DNA of 64,000 bases, from the NCBI GenBank assembly GCA_937967375.1, contig CALCJF010000060.1, positions 30,178 through 94,177 on the forward strand, written 5' to 3'. Below the pieces are notes generated by a model, which worked only from the letters and a program-made list of their open reading frames with translations, did not search any database and was not told the DNA's origin. Below are positions 33,845 to 41,925 of this stretch, piece by piece (position 1 is the stretch's first letter; each line of letters starts with the position of its first letter). The translations under genes were made by a program, and so were the position numbers. Origin of the DNA: an uncultured Leucobacter sp. Lineage in GTDB: Bacteria > Actinomycetota > Actinomycetes > Actinomycetales > Microbacteriaceae.

Positions 33845-34645
33845 ATGACTGAACCCCAGCAGAACGATCCGACCGTGATCGATCCGACCGCGCTCGTGCA
33901 GATTCGCCGCGTGCGTAAGAGCTTCGGCGCGCACCAGGTGCTGCGTGACATCTCGCTCTCAGTGCCGGCGGGCACCGTGACCGTGCTGCTCGGCCCCTCG
34001 GGCTCGGGCAAGTCGACGCTGCTTCGCTGCGTGAATCACCTCGAGACCATCGACGGCGGCCGCATCATCGTCGACGGTGACCTGATTGGTTATCGTCAGG
34101 CGGGGCACAAGAATCACGAGATGACCCCGAAGCAGATCGCCAAGCAGCGCGCGAACATCGGCATGGTGTTTCAGAAGTTCAACCTGTTTCCGCACATGAC
34201 CGCGCTCGAGAACATCATGGAGGCGCCCGTTGGCGTCGCCAAGCGTTCGAAGAGCGAGTCGAGGCAGCGCGCAAAGGATCTGCTGGCTCGCGTCGGGCTC
34301 GCCGATTTCGCGGGGCACTACCCGACGCAGCTCTCAGGCGGACAGCAGCAGCGCGTGGCGATCGCCCGCGCGCTGGCGATGGATCCGAAGCTCATGCTGT
34401 TCGATGAGCCGACCTCTGCGCTCGACCCCGAACTCGTGGGCGATGTGCTCGACGTCATGCGCGAGCTTGCGGGCGAGGGCATGACCATGATCGTCGTGAC
34501 GCACGAGATCGGATTTGCGCGGGGCGTTGCCGACCAGGTCGTGTTCATGGACGGCGGCGTGGTCGTCGAGGCCGGCCCGCCGAGCGAGGTGCTCGACAAC
34601 CCGCAGCGCCAGCGCACGCGCAACTTCCTCGACAGCGTGAAGTAA
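33845..34645 (+). CDS. Polar amino acid ABC transporter ATP-binding protein (GlnQ family)
   Basis: A 266-residue ATPase with Walker A GPSGSGKSTLLRC, the Q-loop IGMVFQKFNLFPHMT, signature LSGGQQQRVAIARALAMDP, Walker B LMLFDEPTSALDPE and the switch histidine in VVTHEIGFARG. ATG 33845 is chosen because GGGAG lies seven bases upstream; the in-frame GTG 33839 would sit on that sequence. It is the last gene of the decarboxylase/importer operon and is followed by a terminator. Confidence 0.94.
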   Translation: MTEPQQNDPTVIDPTALVQIRRVRKSFGAHQVLRDISLSVPAGTVTVLLGPSGSGKSTLLRCVNHLETIDGGRIIVDGDLIGYRQAGHKNHEMTPKQIAKQRANIGMVFQKFNLFPHMTALENIMEAPVGVAKRSKSESRQRAKDLLARVGLADFAGHYPTQLSGGQQQRVAIARALAMDPKLMLFDEPTSALDPELVGDVLDVMRELAGEGMTMIVVTHEIGFARGVADQVVFMDGGVVVEAGPPSEVLDNPQRQRTRNFLDSVK

Positions 34646-34687
34646 ACGTCGGCCGAGAAGCGTAGCGAGGCGTCGCGAGGTGAGCGA

Positions 34688-34720
34688 ACGGGGTGGGGCT
34701 TTTTGCCCCGCCCCGTTTTT
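34688..34720 (+). terminator. Intrinsic terminator of the decarboxylase/ABC operon
   Basis: Twelve-base arms (34688-34699 and 34705-34716, one G/T wobble) around TTTTT, followed by a run of T to 34720. Confidence 0.85.
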
Positions 34721-34752
34721 GCTGCGAGGATCGCCGTTTCAATTGCGCTCTG

Positions 34753-34768
34753 TAGGATTGTGCGCATG
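34753..34768 (+). promoter_or_regulatory. Predicted leaderless promoter of pyrE
   Basis: TAGGAT (34753-34758), seven bases, then ATG 34766. Confidence 0.55.
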
Positions 34769-35320
34769 ACAGACGCGCGCGCACAGCTCATCGACCTCAT
34801 TAAGACTGAAGCGGTATTTCACGGTGACTTCACGCTGACGAGTGGAAAGAAAGCTACTTATTACATCGATCTGCGCAAGCTCAGCCTCGACCACCGTGCG
34901 GCCCCGCTGATCGGCCAAGTCATGCTCGACCTGATCGACGACGTCGACGGCGTAGTCGCGGTGGGCGGCCTCACGATGGGTGCCGACCCCATTGCCTCGG
35001 CGATCATGCACCAGGGCGTCGCGCGTGGCAAGACCTACGACTCATTCGTCGTGCGCAAGGAGCCGAAAGATCATGGCCGCGGCCGCCAGGTCGAGGGCCC
35101 CGACCTCGAGGGCAAGCGAGTGATCGTGGTCGAAGACACCTCGACCACGGGTGGCTCGCCGCTGCAGGCCATTGAGGCGCTCGAGAAGGTTGGCGCGATC
35201 GTGGCCGGCGTGGCCGTGGTCGTAGACCGACAGGCGCCGGCGAAGGCCCGCATCGAAGAGGCGGGTTACGAGTACCGCTACGCGATCGGGCTCGCCGATC
35301 TGGGGCTCGACCCGCAGTAA
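34766..35320 (+). CDS. pyrE: Orotate phosphoribosyltransferase
   Basis: Joins orotate to PRPP to give orotidylate in pyrimidine synthesis. The 184 residues show the family features FTLTSGKKATYYIDLRKLSL, VGGLTMGADPIASAI and the PRPP-binding motif VIVVEDTSTTGGSPLQA near residue 120. ATG 34766 (MTDARAQ) is preferred over an in-frame upstream codon that lies inside the preceding terminator, and has a -10 element seven bases upstream. It is a single-gene unit, away from other pyr genes. Confidence 0.93.
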   Translation: MTDARAQLIDLIKTEAVFHGDFTLTSGKKATYYIDLRKLSLDHRAAPLIGQVMLDLIDDVDGVVAVGGLTMGADPIASAIMHQGVARGKTYDSFVVRKEPKDHGRGRQVEGPDLEGKRVIVVEDTSTTGGSPLQAIEALEKVGAIVAGVAVVVDRQAPAKARIEEAGYEYRYAIGLADLGLDPQ

Positions 35321-35369
35321 CGCTTACTGCCGACAGGCGGCCCTCGCTGCAAGGGGCGATGCTCGGTGA

Positions 35370-36935
35370 ATGGGCGAGTCGATCTCACCGCTTGAGTGGA
35401 CACCGCACGGAGGCAAGTACATGACCAGGGGAGCAATCTCTACCTCGCACCATCTCGCAACCGAGGCTGGTGAGGCCGCGCTGCGGGCGGGGGGCAACGC
35501 GATCGATGCGGCGCTTGCTGCAGCCGCGACACTCTGTGTGGTGTATCCAAACAACGTCGCACTCGGTGGTGATCTTGTCGCGCTCGTGCGCAGCCCTGAC
35601 GGAAGAGTTCGTTTTCTGAATGCAACTGGCACCGCACCTGCGCGTCAGACGCGTGAGGCCCTGCACGAGAAGCACGGTGCGCAGCTGCCGCTCAGGGGCG
35701 TCGACACGGTAACCGTGCCCGGGGGCGTATGCGGCTGGAACTCCTTGCACGAATACGGCGCCACGCTTCCGTGGGCCGCCCACTTCGAGGCTGCCATCCG
35801 ACATGCCGAAGAGGGGTTCTCCAATTCGCGCTCGGTTGCTGCTGCGCTGGTTGAAGACTGGGACAGCTTGGCAGAGGATCCCGGGGCCCGCGAGGTGTTT
35901 TACCCCAATGGAGTGCCGATTGCCGAGGGCGAGCTGCTCAAGCAGCCAGCGCTCGCAGCGACCATGAAACGAATTGCCGAAGGCGGCTCGGCGGAGTTCT
36001 ATGAGGGGCGCACCGCCGATCGCTGGATCGCCGGCTTGCAACGGCTCGGTTCGAAGATTGTCAAGCAAGACGCGATTGACTACTCCGCGTACTGGGACGA
36101 ACCCCTTGAGGGCAGCTTCGCCGAACTGCGGGTGCTTACAGGCCCACCGAACACCTCGGGGTTCATGTTGCTGCGGGCACTGAACGCGATCGCCGCGGGC
36201 ATTGCAGACCCGCTCGGTGCTGGTGCGGGCGACCTCGCGCAAGCGTTCCACCAGAGCAACCTCGTGCGAGCGGCAGAGCTCGCTGACCCCGCTTTTGGCG
36301 GGGCGACCGGAGCTGAGCTCGTCGCAATGCAAGCCCCGGACCGACCAGTCCGCGGTGCCGCTAAAGCGAGCGGCGACACCGTCGGCTTCGCTGCCGCAAG
36401 TGAAGACGGCTGGGCAGTGTCACTGATCAACTCTGTCTACTGGGGTTTCGGCGCGCACATTCTTGAACCCGACACCGGCATCATCTTTCAGAACCGAGGC
36501 ACCTCGTTCTCGCTCGACCCATCGTCACCGAACGCGTTCGCGCCGGGCAAGCGCCCGCGGCACACGCTCATGCCCGTGCTCGTGCTGCGGGGCGACGAGC
36601 TGGCGCTGGTACCCGCGACGATGGGCGGCTCGGCCCAGCCACAAATTCATGCCCAGCTGCTGCTTCGTTCGCTTGAGGGCGCAGCTCCGCACGAGGCAAC
36701 TCATGCGTCGCGCTGGATGGTCAACGAAGTGGTCGGTGACGGCCCCGTCACCGTGACCATCGAAGAAGACGTGCCAGCGCTCGCCGCCGAATCAATCGAA
36801 GCCGCCGGTTTCGTGCTCAATCGAGTTCCGAGACACAGTGAGCAACTGGGGCACTCGAACCTCATCCAAGTCGCAGCACACGGTTACCTGGCGGCGAGCG
36901 ATCCCAGATCAGACGGTTCCGCCCTCGTCGTATAG
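35370..36935 (+). CDS. Gamma-glutamyltransferase-family Ntn hydrolase without signal peptide
   Basis: A 521-residue member of the gamma-glutamyltransferase family. It has the N-terminal helix-strand region TSHHLATEAGEAALRAGGNAIDAALAA, the self-cleavage threonine T337 in SGDTVGF and RGTSFSLDPSSPNAFAPGKRPRHTLMP downstream. No signal peptide or lipobox is present, so it should act in the cytoplasm, unlike classical exported enzymes. Cytoplasmic members include oxamate amidohydrolase and other small-amide hydrolases. ATG 35421 has a strong GGAGG seven bases upstream and may be the real start; both retain the domain. Confidence 0.87.
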   Translation: MGESISPLEWTPHGGKYMTRGAISTSHHLATEAGEAALRAGGNAIDAALAAAATLCVVYPNNVALGGDLVALVRSPDGRVRFLNATGTAPARQTREALHEKHGAQLPLRGVDTVTVPGGVCGWNSLHEYGATLPWAAHFEAAIRHAEEGFSNSRSVAAALVEDWDSLAEDPGAREVFYPNGVPIAEGELLKQPALAATMKRIAEGGSAEFYEGRTADRWIAGLQRLGSKIVKQDAIDYSAYWDEPLEGSFAELRVLTGPPNTSGFMLLRALNAIAAGIADPLGAGAGDLAQAFHQSNLVRAAELADPAFGGATGAELVAMQAPDRPVRGAAKASGDTVGFAAASEDGWAVSLINSVYWGFGAHILEPDTGIIFQNRGTSFSLDPSSPNAFAPGKRPRHTLMPVLVLRGDELALVPATMGGSAQPQIHAQLLLRSLEGAAPHEATHASRWMVNEVVGDGPVTVTIEEDVPALAAESIEAAGFVLNRVPRHSEQLGHSNLIQVAAHGYLAASDPRSDGSALVV

Positions 36936-36994
36936 TCACCAGCCCTGCGGCGCGCTGCACTCACCACTCGGATCCCGCAACCCATCTCCACACT

Positions 36995-37012
36995 GATCGG
37001 AGTCACCCGATC
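36995..37012. promoter_or_regulatory. Inverted repeat upstream of the TSUP gene
   Basis: GATCGG-AGTCAC-CCGATC, a perfect 6+6+6 dyad 30 bases before the gene start. It has no T-run and could be an operator. Confidence 0.4.
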
Positions 37013-37041
37013 TCCTGACTTATTAGAAAGCATCGCCAGTC

Positions 37042-37821
37042 ATGACTCAGCCCGAACGGCCAGGACTCATTCCTCTCTTGCTCATCGGAGTGGCGGGGGG
37101 ATTGCTCTCAGGGCTCTTTGGCATCGGCGGCGGCACGATCATTGTGCCCGCGCTCGCGCTTTGGCTCGGAATGAATCAGAAGCTCGCCGCGGGCACCTCG
37201 GTCGCTGCGATCTTGCCCGTTGCGGTCGTCGGTGCCACAACCTACGCACTGCAAGGAAACGTCGATTGGGTGGCGGCGTTGTGTCTTGCCGTTGGCATCA
37301 TTGTCGGCGCGCAGGTGGGCAGCCACTTGCTGCAGAAGGCTCCTCTGAACACAGTGAAGTGGCTGTTCATGGGGTTCCTGGCTGTGGTGATTGTGAGCCT
37401 GTGGTTTGTGGTACCGCAGCGTGAAGACACGATCGATATCAACCTGGTGACGGCAGGCGGGCTCGTGCTTACCGGGTTCCTCACCGGTATTCTCTCGGGC
37501 CTGCTTGGCGTGGGTGGGGGCGTGGTCGTTGTGCCGGTGCTCATGTTCTTCTTCGGGGCGAGCGACCTGATTGCAAAGGGTACCTCACTGCTCATGATGA
37601 TTCCGGGCTCGATTTCGGGAACCATCGGCAACTTTCGCCGCAGGAACGTTGATCTGCGAGCTGCCGCGATCGTCGGACTTGCCGCCTGTGCGTGCGTGCC
37701 AGTGGGCACGCTGTTTGCTGGGCTGATTGATCCTTTCTGGGGCAACATCGCATTCTCGCTCTATCTTGCGTTTATTCTCGGCCAGATGTTCATGCGGTGG
37801 CTGCGCGATCGCAAGGCCTAG
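37042..37821 (+). CDS. TSUP (TauE/SafE) family membrane transporter
   Basis: A 259-residue protein with eight hydrophobic helices in two halves that share the diagnostic glycine motif: LSGLFGIGGGTIIVPAL near the start and LSGLLGVGGGVVVVPVL in the middle. TSUP proteins move sulfite, sulfonates, sulfolactate or similar small anions. The substrate is not readable. It follows the gamma-glutamyltransferase homologue by about 100 bases on the same strand. Confidence 0.93.
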   Translation: MTQPERPGLIPLLLIGVAGGLLSGLFGIGGGTIIVPALALWLGMNQKLAAGTSVAAILPVAVVGATTYALQGNVDWVAALCLAVGIIVGAQVGSHLLQKAPLNTVKWLFMGFLAVVIVSLWFVVPQREDTIDINLVTAGGLVLTGFLTGILSGLLGVGGGVVVVPVLMFFFGASDLIAKGTSLLMMIPGSISGTIGNFRRRNVDLRAAAIVGLAACACVPVGTLFAGLIDPFWGNIAFSLYLAFILGQMFMRWLRDRKA

Positions 37822-37901
37822 CGTTCGCGCAGATCGTCGCTGGTGCCTCATGCGTCGTGAAGATACGCTGATGGCTACACCGCGTATCGAAGGGGTCGGG
37901 C

Positions 37902-38447
37902 ATGAGCCGTGCGCTACTGATTGTCGACATTCAGAACGACTACTTTCCTGGTGGCGCATACCCGCTCGTCGCACCTGAGGCCGCAGCCGATGCTACCGCG
38001 AAGCTCCTCGCGGCGTTTCGCGCTTCTGGTGAGACCGTGATCCATATGCGACACGTGTGGGACGCGCCCGAAGCGTCGTTCATGCGGCCGGGCACTTACG
38101 GCGTCGAGATTCATCATTCGGTCGCGCCTATCGATGGCGAGGTCGTATTGCAGAAATCCGAGCCGAACTCGTTTCTCGGCACCGGGCTTGCCGATACCCT
38201 TGACGCACAGGGCGTCGATCATCTCGTTGTAGCGGGCATGATGACGAGCATGTGCATCGATTCGACCGTGCGCGCCGCTGCAGACCGCGGCCTCAACGTG
38301 CAGCTGGTGCACGATGCGTGCGCCGCACCAGACCTGGAGTTTGGTGCGACGCTCGTGCCCGGCGCACAGGTGCACGCGGCGTTTGTCGCGGCGCTCGGGG
38401 ACGGGTTCGCAGAGCTGGTGTCGGCAGACGACTTCTCGGCGCGCTGA
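37902..38447 (+). CDS. Isochorismatase-family cysteine hydrolase
   Basis: A 181-residue cysteine hydrolase with the catalytic triad in place: D9 (IVDIQNDYF), K85 (VVLQKSEPNSF) and C118 (GMMTSMCIDSTVR). The family includes nicotinamidases, ureidoacrylate and carbamoylsarcosine amidases; the substrate cannot be told. AAGGGG lies seven bases before ATG 37902, and TACGCT (37864-37869) is a good -10 hexamer. It may work with the neighbouring cytoplasmic gamma-glutamyltransferase homologue in small-amide breakdown; that is inference. Confidence 0.9.
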   Translation: MSRALLIVDIQNDYFPGGAYPLVAPEAAADATAKLLAAFRASGETVIHMRHVWDAPEASFMRPGTYGVEIHHSVAPIDGEVVLQKSEPNSFLGTGLADTLDAQGVDHLVVAGMMTSMCIDSTVRAAADRGLNVQLVHDACAAPDLEFGATLVPGAQVHAAFVAALGDGFAELVSADDFSAR

Positions 38448-38455
38448 GCGCAGCC

Positions 38456-39262
38456 TCAGCCTTCGCGGGGCAGCAGGTCGGCGACCGAGTCGAGAATCTC
38501 GTCTGGTCTGAACGGGAACCTCTCGATCTCTGCCGGGTCGCTGATACCGGTCATCACGAGAATGGTGTGCAGGCCCGCCTCCATGCCGGCCACCACGTCG
38601 GTATCCATGCGGTCGCCGATCATCACGGTGTTGTGTGAGTGCGCGCCGATCTTGTTGAGTGCCGAGCGAAACATCATCGGGTTCGGCTTGCCGACGATAT
38701 AGGGCTCTTTGCCCGTTGCCTTCGTGATGAGAGCGTTGATCGCGCCCGTCGCTGGCAGCGGGCCTTCGGGGCTCGGCCCGGTCGCGTCAGGGTTCGTTGA
38801 GATGAAGCGGGAGCCCCCGTTGATCAAGCGAATTGCCTTCGTGATCGCCTCGAACGAGTAGTTGCGGGTCTCTCCGACAACCACGAAGTCGGGGTTCGTC
38901 TCGGTCATCACGAAGCCCGCATCGTGCAGTGCGGTGAGCACGCCTGCCTCGCCGATCACGAAGGCTGTGCCGCCGGGTTTCTGCTGCTTCAAGAATGCGG
39001 CGGTGGCGAGAGCGCTGGTCCATATCCGCTCCTCGGGAACATGCAACCCTGATGCCGCGAGCCTGGCGCTGAGGTCGCGCGCCGTGAAGATCGAATTGTT
39101 GGTGAGCACGAGGTAGGGCTGTTCGGTTTCAGTCCAGTGCGCGATGAGATCTGCGGCCCCCGGGATCGCGCGATTCTCGCGCACCAGCACACCATCCATG
39201 TCGGTGAGCCAGCATTCGATGTGCGACCTGGGGTTCGTGAGTTCTGCTCGAGATTCGCTCAT
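38456..39262 (-). CDS. HAD-IIA family phosphatase (NagD/PNPase-like)
   Basis: A 268-residue HAD hydrolase. The nucleophile motif is LTDMDGVL (D21 and D23), motif II is LTNNS, and motif III/IV is VMIGDRMDTDVVAG, with the C2 cap domain in between (GEAGVLTALHDAGF to YIVGKPNPMMF). This set is typical of NagD-type enzymes acting on nucleotide or sugar phosphates. The start follows TAGGCT by six bases. It is convergent with the cysteine hydrolase. Confidence 0.92.
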   Translation of the reverse strand: MSESRAELTNPRSHIECWLTDMDGVLVRENRAIPGAADLIAHWTETEQPYLVLTNNSIFTARDLSARLAASGLHVPEERIWTSALATAAFLKQQKPGGTAFVIGEAGVLTALHDAGFVMTETNPDFVVVGETRNYSFEAITKAIRLINGGSRFISTNPDATGPSPEGPLPATGAINALITKATGKEPYIVGKPNPMMFRSALNKIGAHSHNTVMIGDRMDTDVVAGMEAGLHTILVMTGISDPAEIERFPFRPDEILDSVADLLPREG

Positions 39263-39274
39263 GCGCTCAGCCTA
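39260..39274 (-). promoter_or_regulatory. Predicted leaderless promoter of the HAD-IIA gene
   Basis: TAGGCT (minus strand, 39269-39274), six bases, then ATG 39262. Confidence 0.5.
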
Positions 39275-39328
39275 CGCTGGCGCGGTGAACATTGGGTTGC
39301 GACTTGGCGCTGCGGGTTGCGGTATCGC

Positions 39329-40063
39329 CTATTGAAGTGTTGGGTTTGCTGCGAGGATCGCGGATGCGATCTGTGGCACATAGTCTGCGGCGGGATCACC
39401 GCCGTACCCTGCGATCCAGACGTCACCGATGAAGGCGTGCATGGTGTATGCGGCGTTCCAGTGGCCGCCCTCGAGGGGCTGTTCCCAGATGAAGACTGTC
39501 GCCTCGCCGGCCACGCTCTCAGTGAAGTCGCCGTCGGCGCGAAGCGCGGCCAAAAAGGCGTCTTTCGGCGAGCCACTGAGCTCAGCGAGATAGAGGTGAG
39601 TGTAAGTCTCGAAAGTTGACGGATAGCCGCATCCGTGCAGCTGAGTTGTCTGGCTCAGAGCAGTCTGCGCGGCAGGGCCGAAGTGCTCGGTGAACCGATT
39701 GTCGCCAAAGTTGTCGTAGCGAATGCCGCTCTCTGGCCATTTGTTTGCGAGTTCGACCGCCCGCGCGTAGCGCTCGGGCCAGAGCGTCTCGCAGTCGGGC
39801 AGCACGATCGGCGCGGCCACGGGTAGCTCGGTGACTGTGGGTTCAGGTGCGGGGTCGGGTTGGTCCGCTGCACTGGTGGTTGTTGGCGCGGGGTTTGGCT
39901 GCGACGAATTCGGAAGCCAATAGACCGCCGTCACGAAAGCGAGTACTGCGATGAGGATCGTCACCGCCGCAATGATCGCCCACGCCCAGGCAGGCATGCG
40001 TTTACGCTGCGTTTCTTGCATCAAGGTGGCTTGAGCTGGCGGTGGCGGTATGTCTGCGGCCAT
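39329..40063 (-). CDS. Membrane-anchored hypothetical protein
   Basis: Unrecognised protein of 244 residues. It has a short proline-rich cytoplasmic head, one transmembrane helix (WAWAIIAAVTILIAVLAFVTAVYWL, residues about 26-50), a Pro/Thr/Ala/Asp linker (about 52-80) and an extracytoplasmic domain with two cysteines (in LPDCETLW and LHGCGYP) that may form a disulfide. This layout is common for secreted-face actinobacterial proteins of unknown role. GGAGGAGG lies before the ATG, so it should be well translated. Confidence 0.8.
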   Translation of the reverse strand: MAADIPPPPAQATLMQETQRKRMPAWAWAIIAAVTILIAVLAFVTAVYWLPNSSQPNPAPTTTSAADQPDPAPEPTVTELPVAAPIVLPDCETLWPERYARAVELANKWPESGIRYDNFGDNRFTEHFGPAAQTALSQTTQLHGCGYPSTFETYTHLYLAELSGSPKDAFLAALRADGDFTESVAGEATVFIWEQPLEGGHWNAAYTMHAFIGDVWIAGYGGDPAADYVPQIASAILAANPTLQ

Positions 40064-40113
40064 GGTGACCTCCTCCTCGCGTCATCGCGTGCGTTGAGTG
40101 TAGCAACCCCGGT

Positions 40114-40175
40114 GTATATGGTTCGAGCCGCAGTACATGTTGAAACCATGTACTTCGGGGCAAATCGTGTACATC
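40114..40175. promoter_or_regulatory. Cluster of GTACATG half-sites upstream of pgm
   Basis: A perfect dyad AGTACATG-N7-CATGTACT (40132-40154) is flanked by two further half-sites, GTATATG (40114-40120) and GTACATC (40169-40175), at 19- to 22-base steps, close to two helical turns. They lie between the divergent hypothetical gene and pgm, a likely operator array. Confidence 0.55.
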
Positions 40176-40204
40176 GGCTGAGCCGGATCGGACCGCCTTG
40201 CTGG

Positions 40205-40219
40205 CAGACTTGTTTCATG
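40205..40219 (+). promoter_or_regulatory. Predicted leaderless promoter of pgm
   Basis: CAGACT (40205-40210), six bases, then ATG 40217. The hexamer is one base off the TAnnnT form. Confidence 0.4.
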
Positions 40220-41863
40220 CATGAACGAGCGGGCCTCCAGGCCGAGCCGAGCGATCTGATCGACGTAGACGCGCTGCTGCGCGCATTCACCGAGGTGGTC
40301 CCAGACCCGGCGGTTTCCGGGCAGCGAGTGGTCTTCGGCACTTCGGGGCACCGCGGCACCGCGCTGGGCGGCTCGTTCAATGAAGCCCACATCGCGGCGA
40401 TCAGCCTCGCGATCGCCGAGTACAGGGGCGCGCAGGGCATCGTTGGCCCGCTGTTTCTCGGCGGTGACACACACGCGCTTTCGGCGCCCGCGCTCGAAGT
40501 TGCGGCGAGCGTGCTCTCGGCAGCCGGCGTGCACGTGCTGTTGCCGGCTGGCAGCGGTGATGAGACTTTCGTGCCCACCCCTGCCCTGAGTCGCGCCATT
40601 CTTGCGCACAACCACGATCGCGCCGCAGACGACCCGCATCGCGCTGACGGCATCGTGGTGACCCCGAGCCACAACCCACCCCGTGACGGCGGTTTCAAGT
40701 ACAACCCTCCGCACGGTGGACCAGCCGACACTGATGCGACCTCATGGATCGCGGCCCGATCCAACGAACTCCTCGAAACCGGTGGCTGGCGTGACGCGCA
40801 TGCGGCCGCAGACGGCCCGACCGAGCCCGTCGGCCACTACGACTACGTCGCGAACTATGTCGATGAGCTCGAGAGCGTGATCGATATCGCCGCGATCCGC
40901 GATGCAGGCGTGCGCATCGGCGCGCACCCCCTTGGCGGGGCGAGCGAGGCTTACTGGGCGGCGATCCGCGACCGCTACGAACTGAACCTCACGGTGCTCG
41001 GCCCGGGTGTTGACCCGCAGTGGGCGTTCATGCACCTCGACTGGGATGGCAGGATTCGCATGGATCCGTCGTCGGCGAGCGTGATGCAGACCGTGGCTGC
41101 CTACCGAGATGAGTTCGATATTGTCACCGGCAACGACGCAGACTCGGATCGCCACGGCATTGTGACGCGCGACGCCGGGCTCATGAACCCGAATCACTTT
41201 CTTGCTGTAGCGATCGATTACCTGCTGACGCACCGGCCCGACTGGCCGCAGGAGGCGGGCATCGGTAAAACGCTCGTTTCGTCGGCGATCATCGACCGCG
41301 TCGTCGCATCGCACGGGCGCACGCTGCTTGAGGTGCCGGTCGGTTTCAAGTGGTTCGTGCCTGGACTCGGCGACGGCAGCGTGGTGTTCGGGGGTGAAGA
41401 GAGCGCTGGTGCCTCGTTTCAGCGCTTCGACGGCAGCGCCTGGAGCACCGACAAAGACGGGATTCTGCTCGCACTGCTCGCGGCCGAGATTCAGGCGGTC
41501 ACAGGCCAATCGCCGAGCGAACGCTACCGCGAACTCACCGAGCGGTTCGGTGCCCCCGCCTACGCTCGCATCGACGCCGCGGCTACCCCGGTTCAAAAGG
41601 CTGCCCTGAGTGCGCTCTCGCCCGAAGAGGTAACTGACACGACGCTCGCAGGCGACCCGATTACCGACGTACTCGTCGCGGCCCCCGGCAATGGAGCGAC
41701 GATCGGCGGTCTCAAGGTGCAGACCGAGCACGCTTGGTTCGCGGCGCGGCCAAGCGGCACCGAAGATGTCATGAAGATTTACGCAGAATCATTTCGTGGC
41801 GAGGATCACCTGGTCGAGGTGCAGGCAGCCGCACAGGCGCTGGTGGCCAAAGCGCTGGGCTGA
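40217..41863 (+). CDS. pgm: Phosphoglucomutase (alpha-D-glucose phosphate-specific)
   Basis: Interconverts glucose 1-phosphate and glucose 6-phosphate. The 548 residues match the bacterial Pgm length. Motifs are VVFGTSGHRGTALGGSFNE, the phosphoserine S151 in TPSHNPPRDGG, the metal loop GNDADSDRHGIV, GGEESAGASF and the C-terminal phosphate loop ARPSGTEDVMKIYAES. The reading frame runs upstream to 39860, but that part is antisense to the hypothetical gene; ATG 40217 (MHERAG) fits the family N-terminus. Confidence 0.95.
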   Translation: MHERAGLQAEPSDLIDVDALLRAFTEVVPDPAVSGQRVVFGTSGHRGTALGGSFNEAHIAAISLAIAEYRGAQGIVGPLFLGGDTHALSAPALEVAASVLSAAGVHVLLPAGSGDETFVPTPALSRAILAHNHDRAADDPHRADGIVVTPSHNPPRDGGFKYNPPHGGPADTDATSWIAARSNELLETGGWRDAHAAADGPTEPVGHYDYVANYVDELESVIDIAAIRDAGVRIGAHPLGGASEAYWAAIRDRYELNLTVLGPGVDPQWAFMHLDWDGRIRMDPSSASVMQTVAAYRDEFDIVTGNDADSDRHGIVTRDAGLMNPNHFLAVAIDYLLTHRPDWPQEAGIGKTLVSSAIIDRVVASHGRTLLEVPVGFKWFVPGLGDGSVVFGGEESAGASFQRFDGSAWSTDKDGILLALLAAEIQAVTGQSPSERYRELTERFGAPAYARIDAAATPVQKAALSALSPEEVTDTTLAGDPITDVLVAAPGNGATIGGLKVQTEHAWFAARPSGTEDVMKIYAESFRGEDHLVEVQAAAQALVAKALG

Positions 41864-41910
41864 TCCTCGCGACCGCCCTGTTCGTGCAATGCCGCTGAGG
41901 CTCGAGCGAG

Positions 41911-41925
41911 TACGCTTGACGCATG
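41911..41925 (+). promoter_or_regulatory. Predicted leaderless promoter of pheA
   Basis: TACGCT (41911-41916), six bases, then ATG 41923. Confidence 0.5.

Noticed and set aside
39860..40216. In-frame 119-codon extension upstream of phosphoglucomutase
   Set aside because: It runs antisense to the hypothetical membrane protein and through the operator region; the Pgm family starts near 40217.
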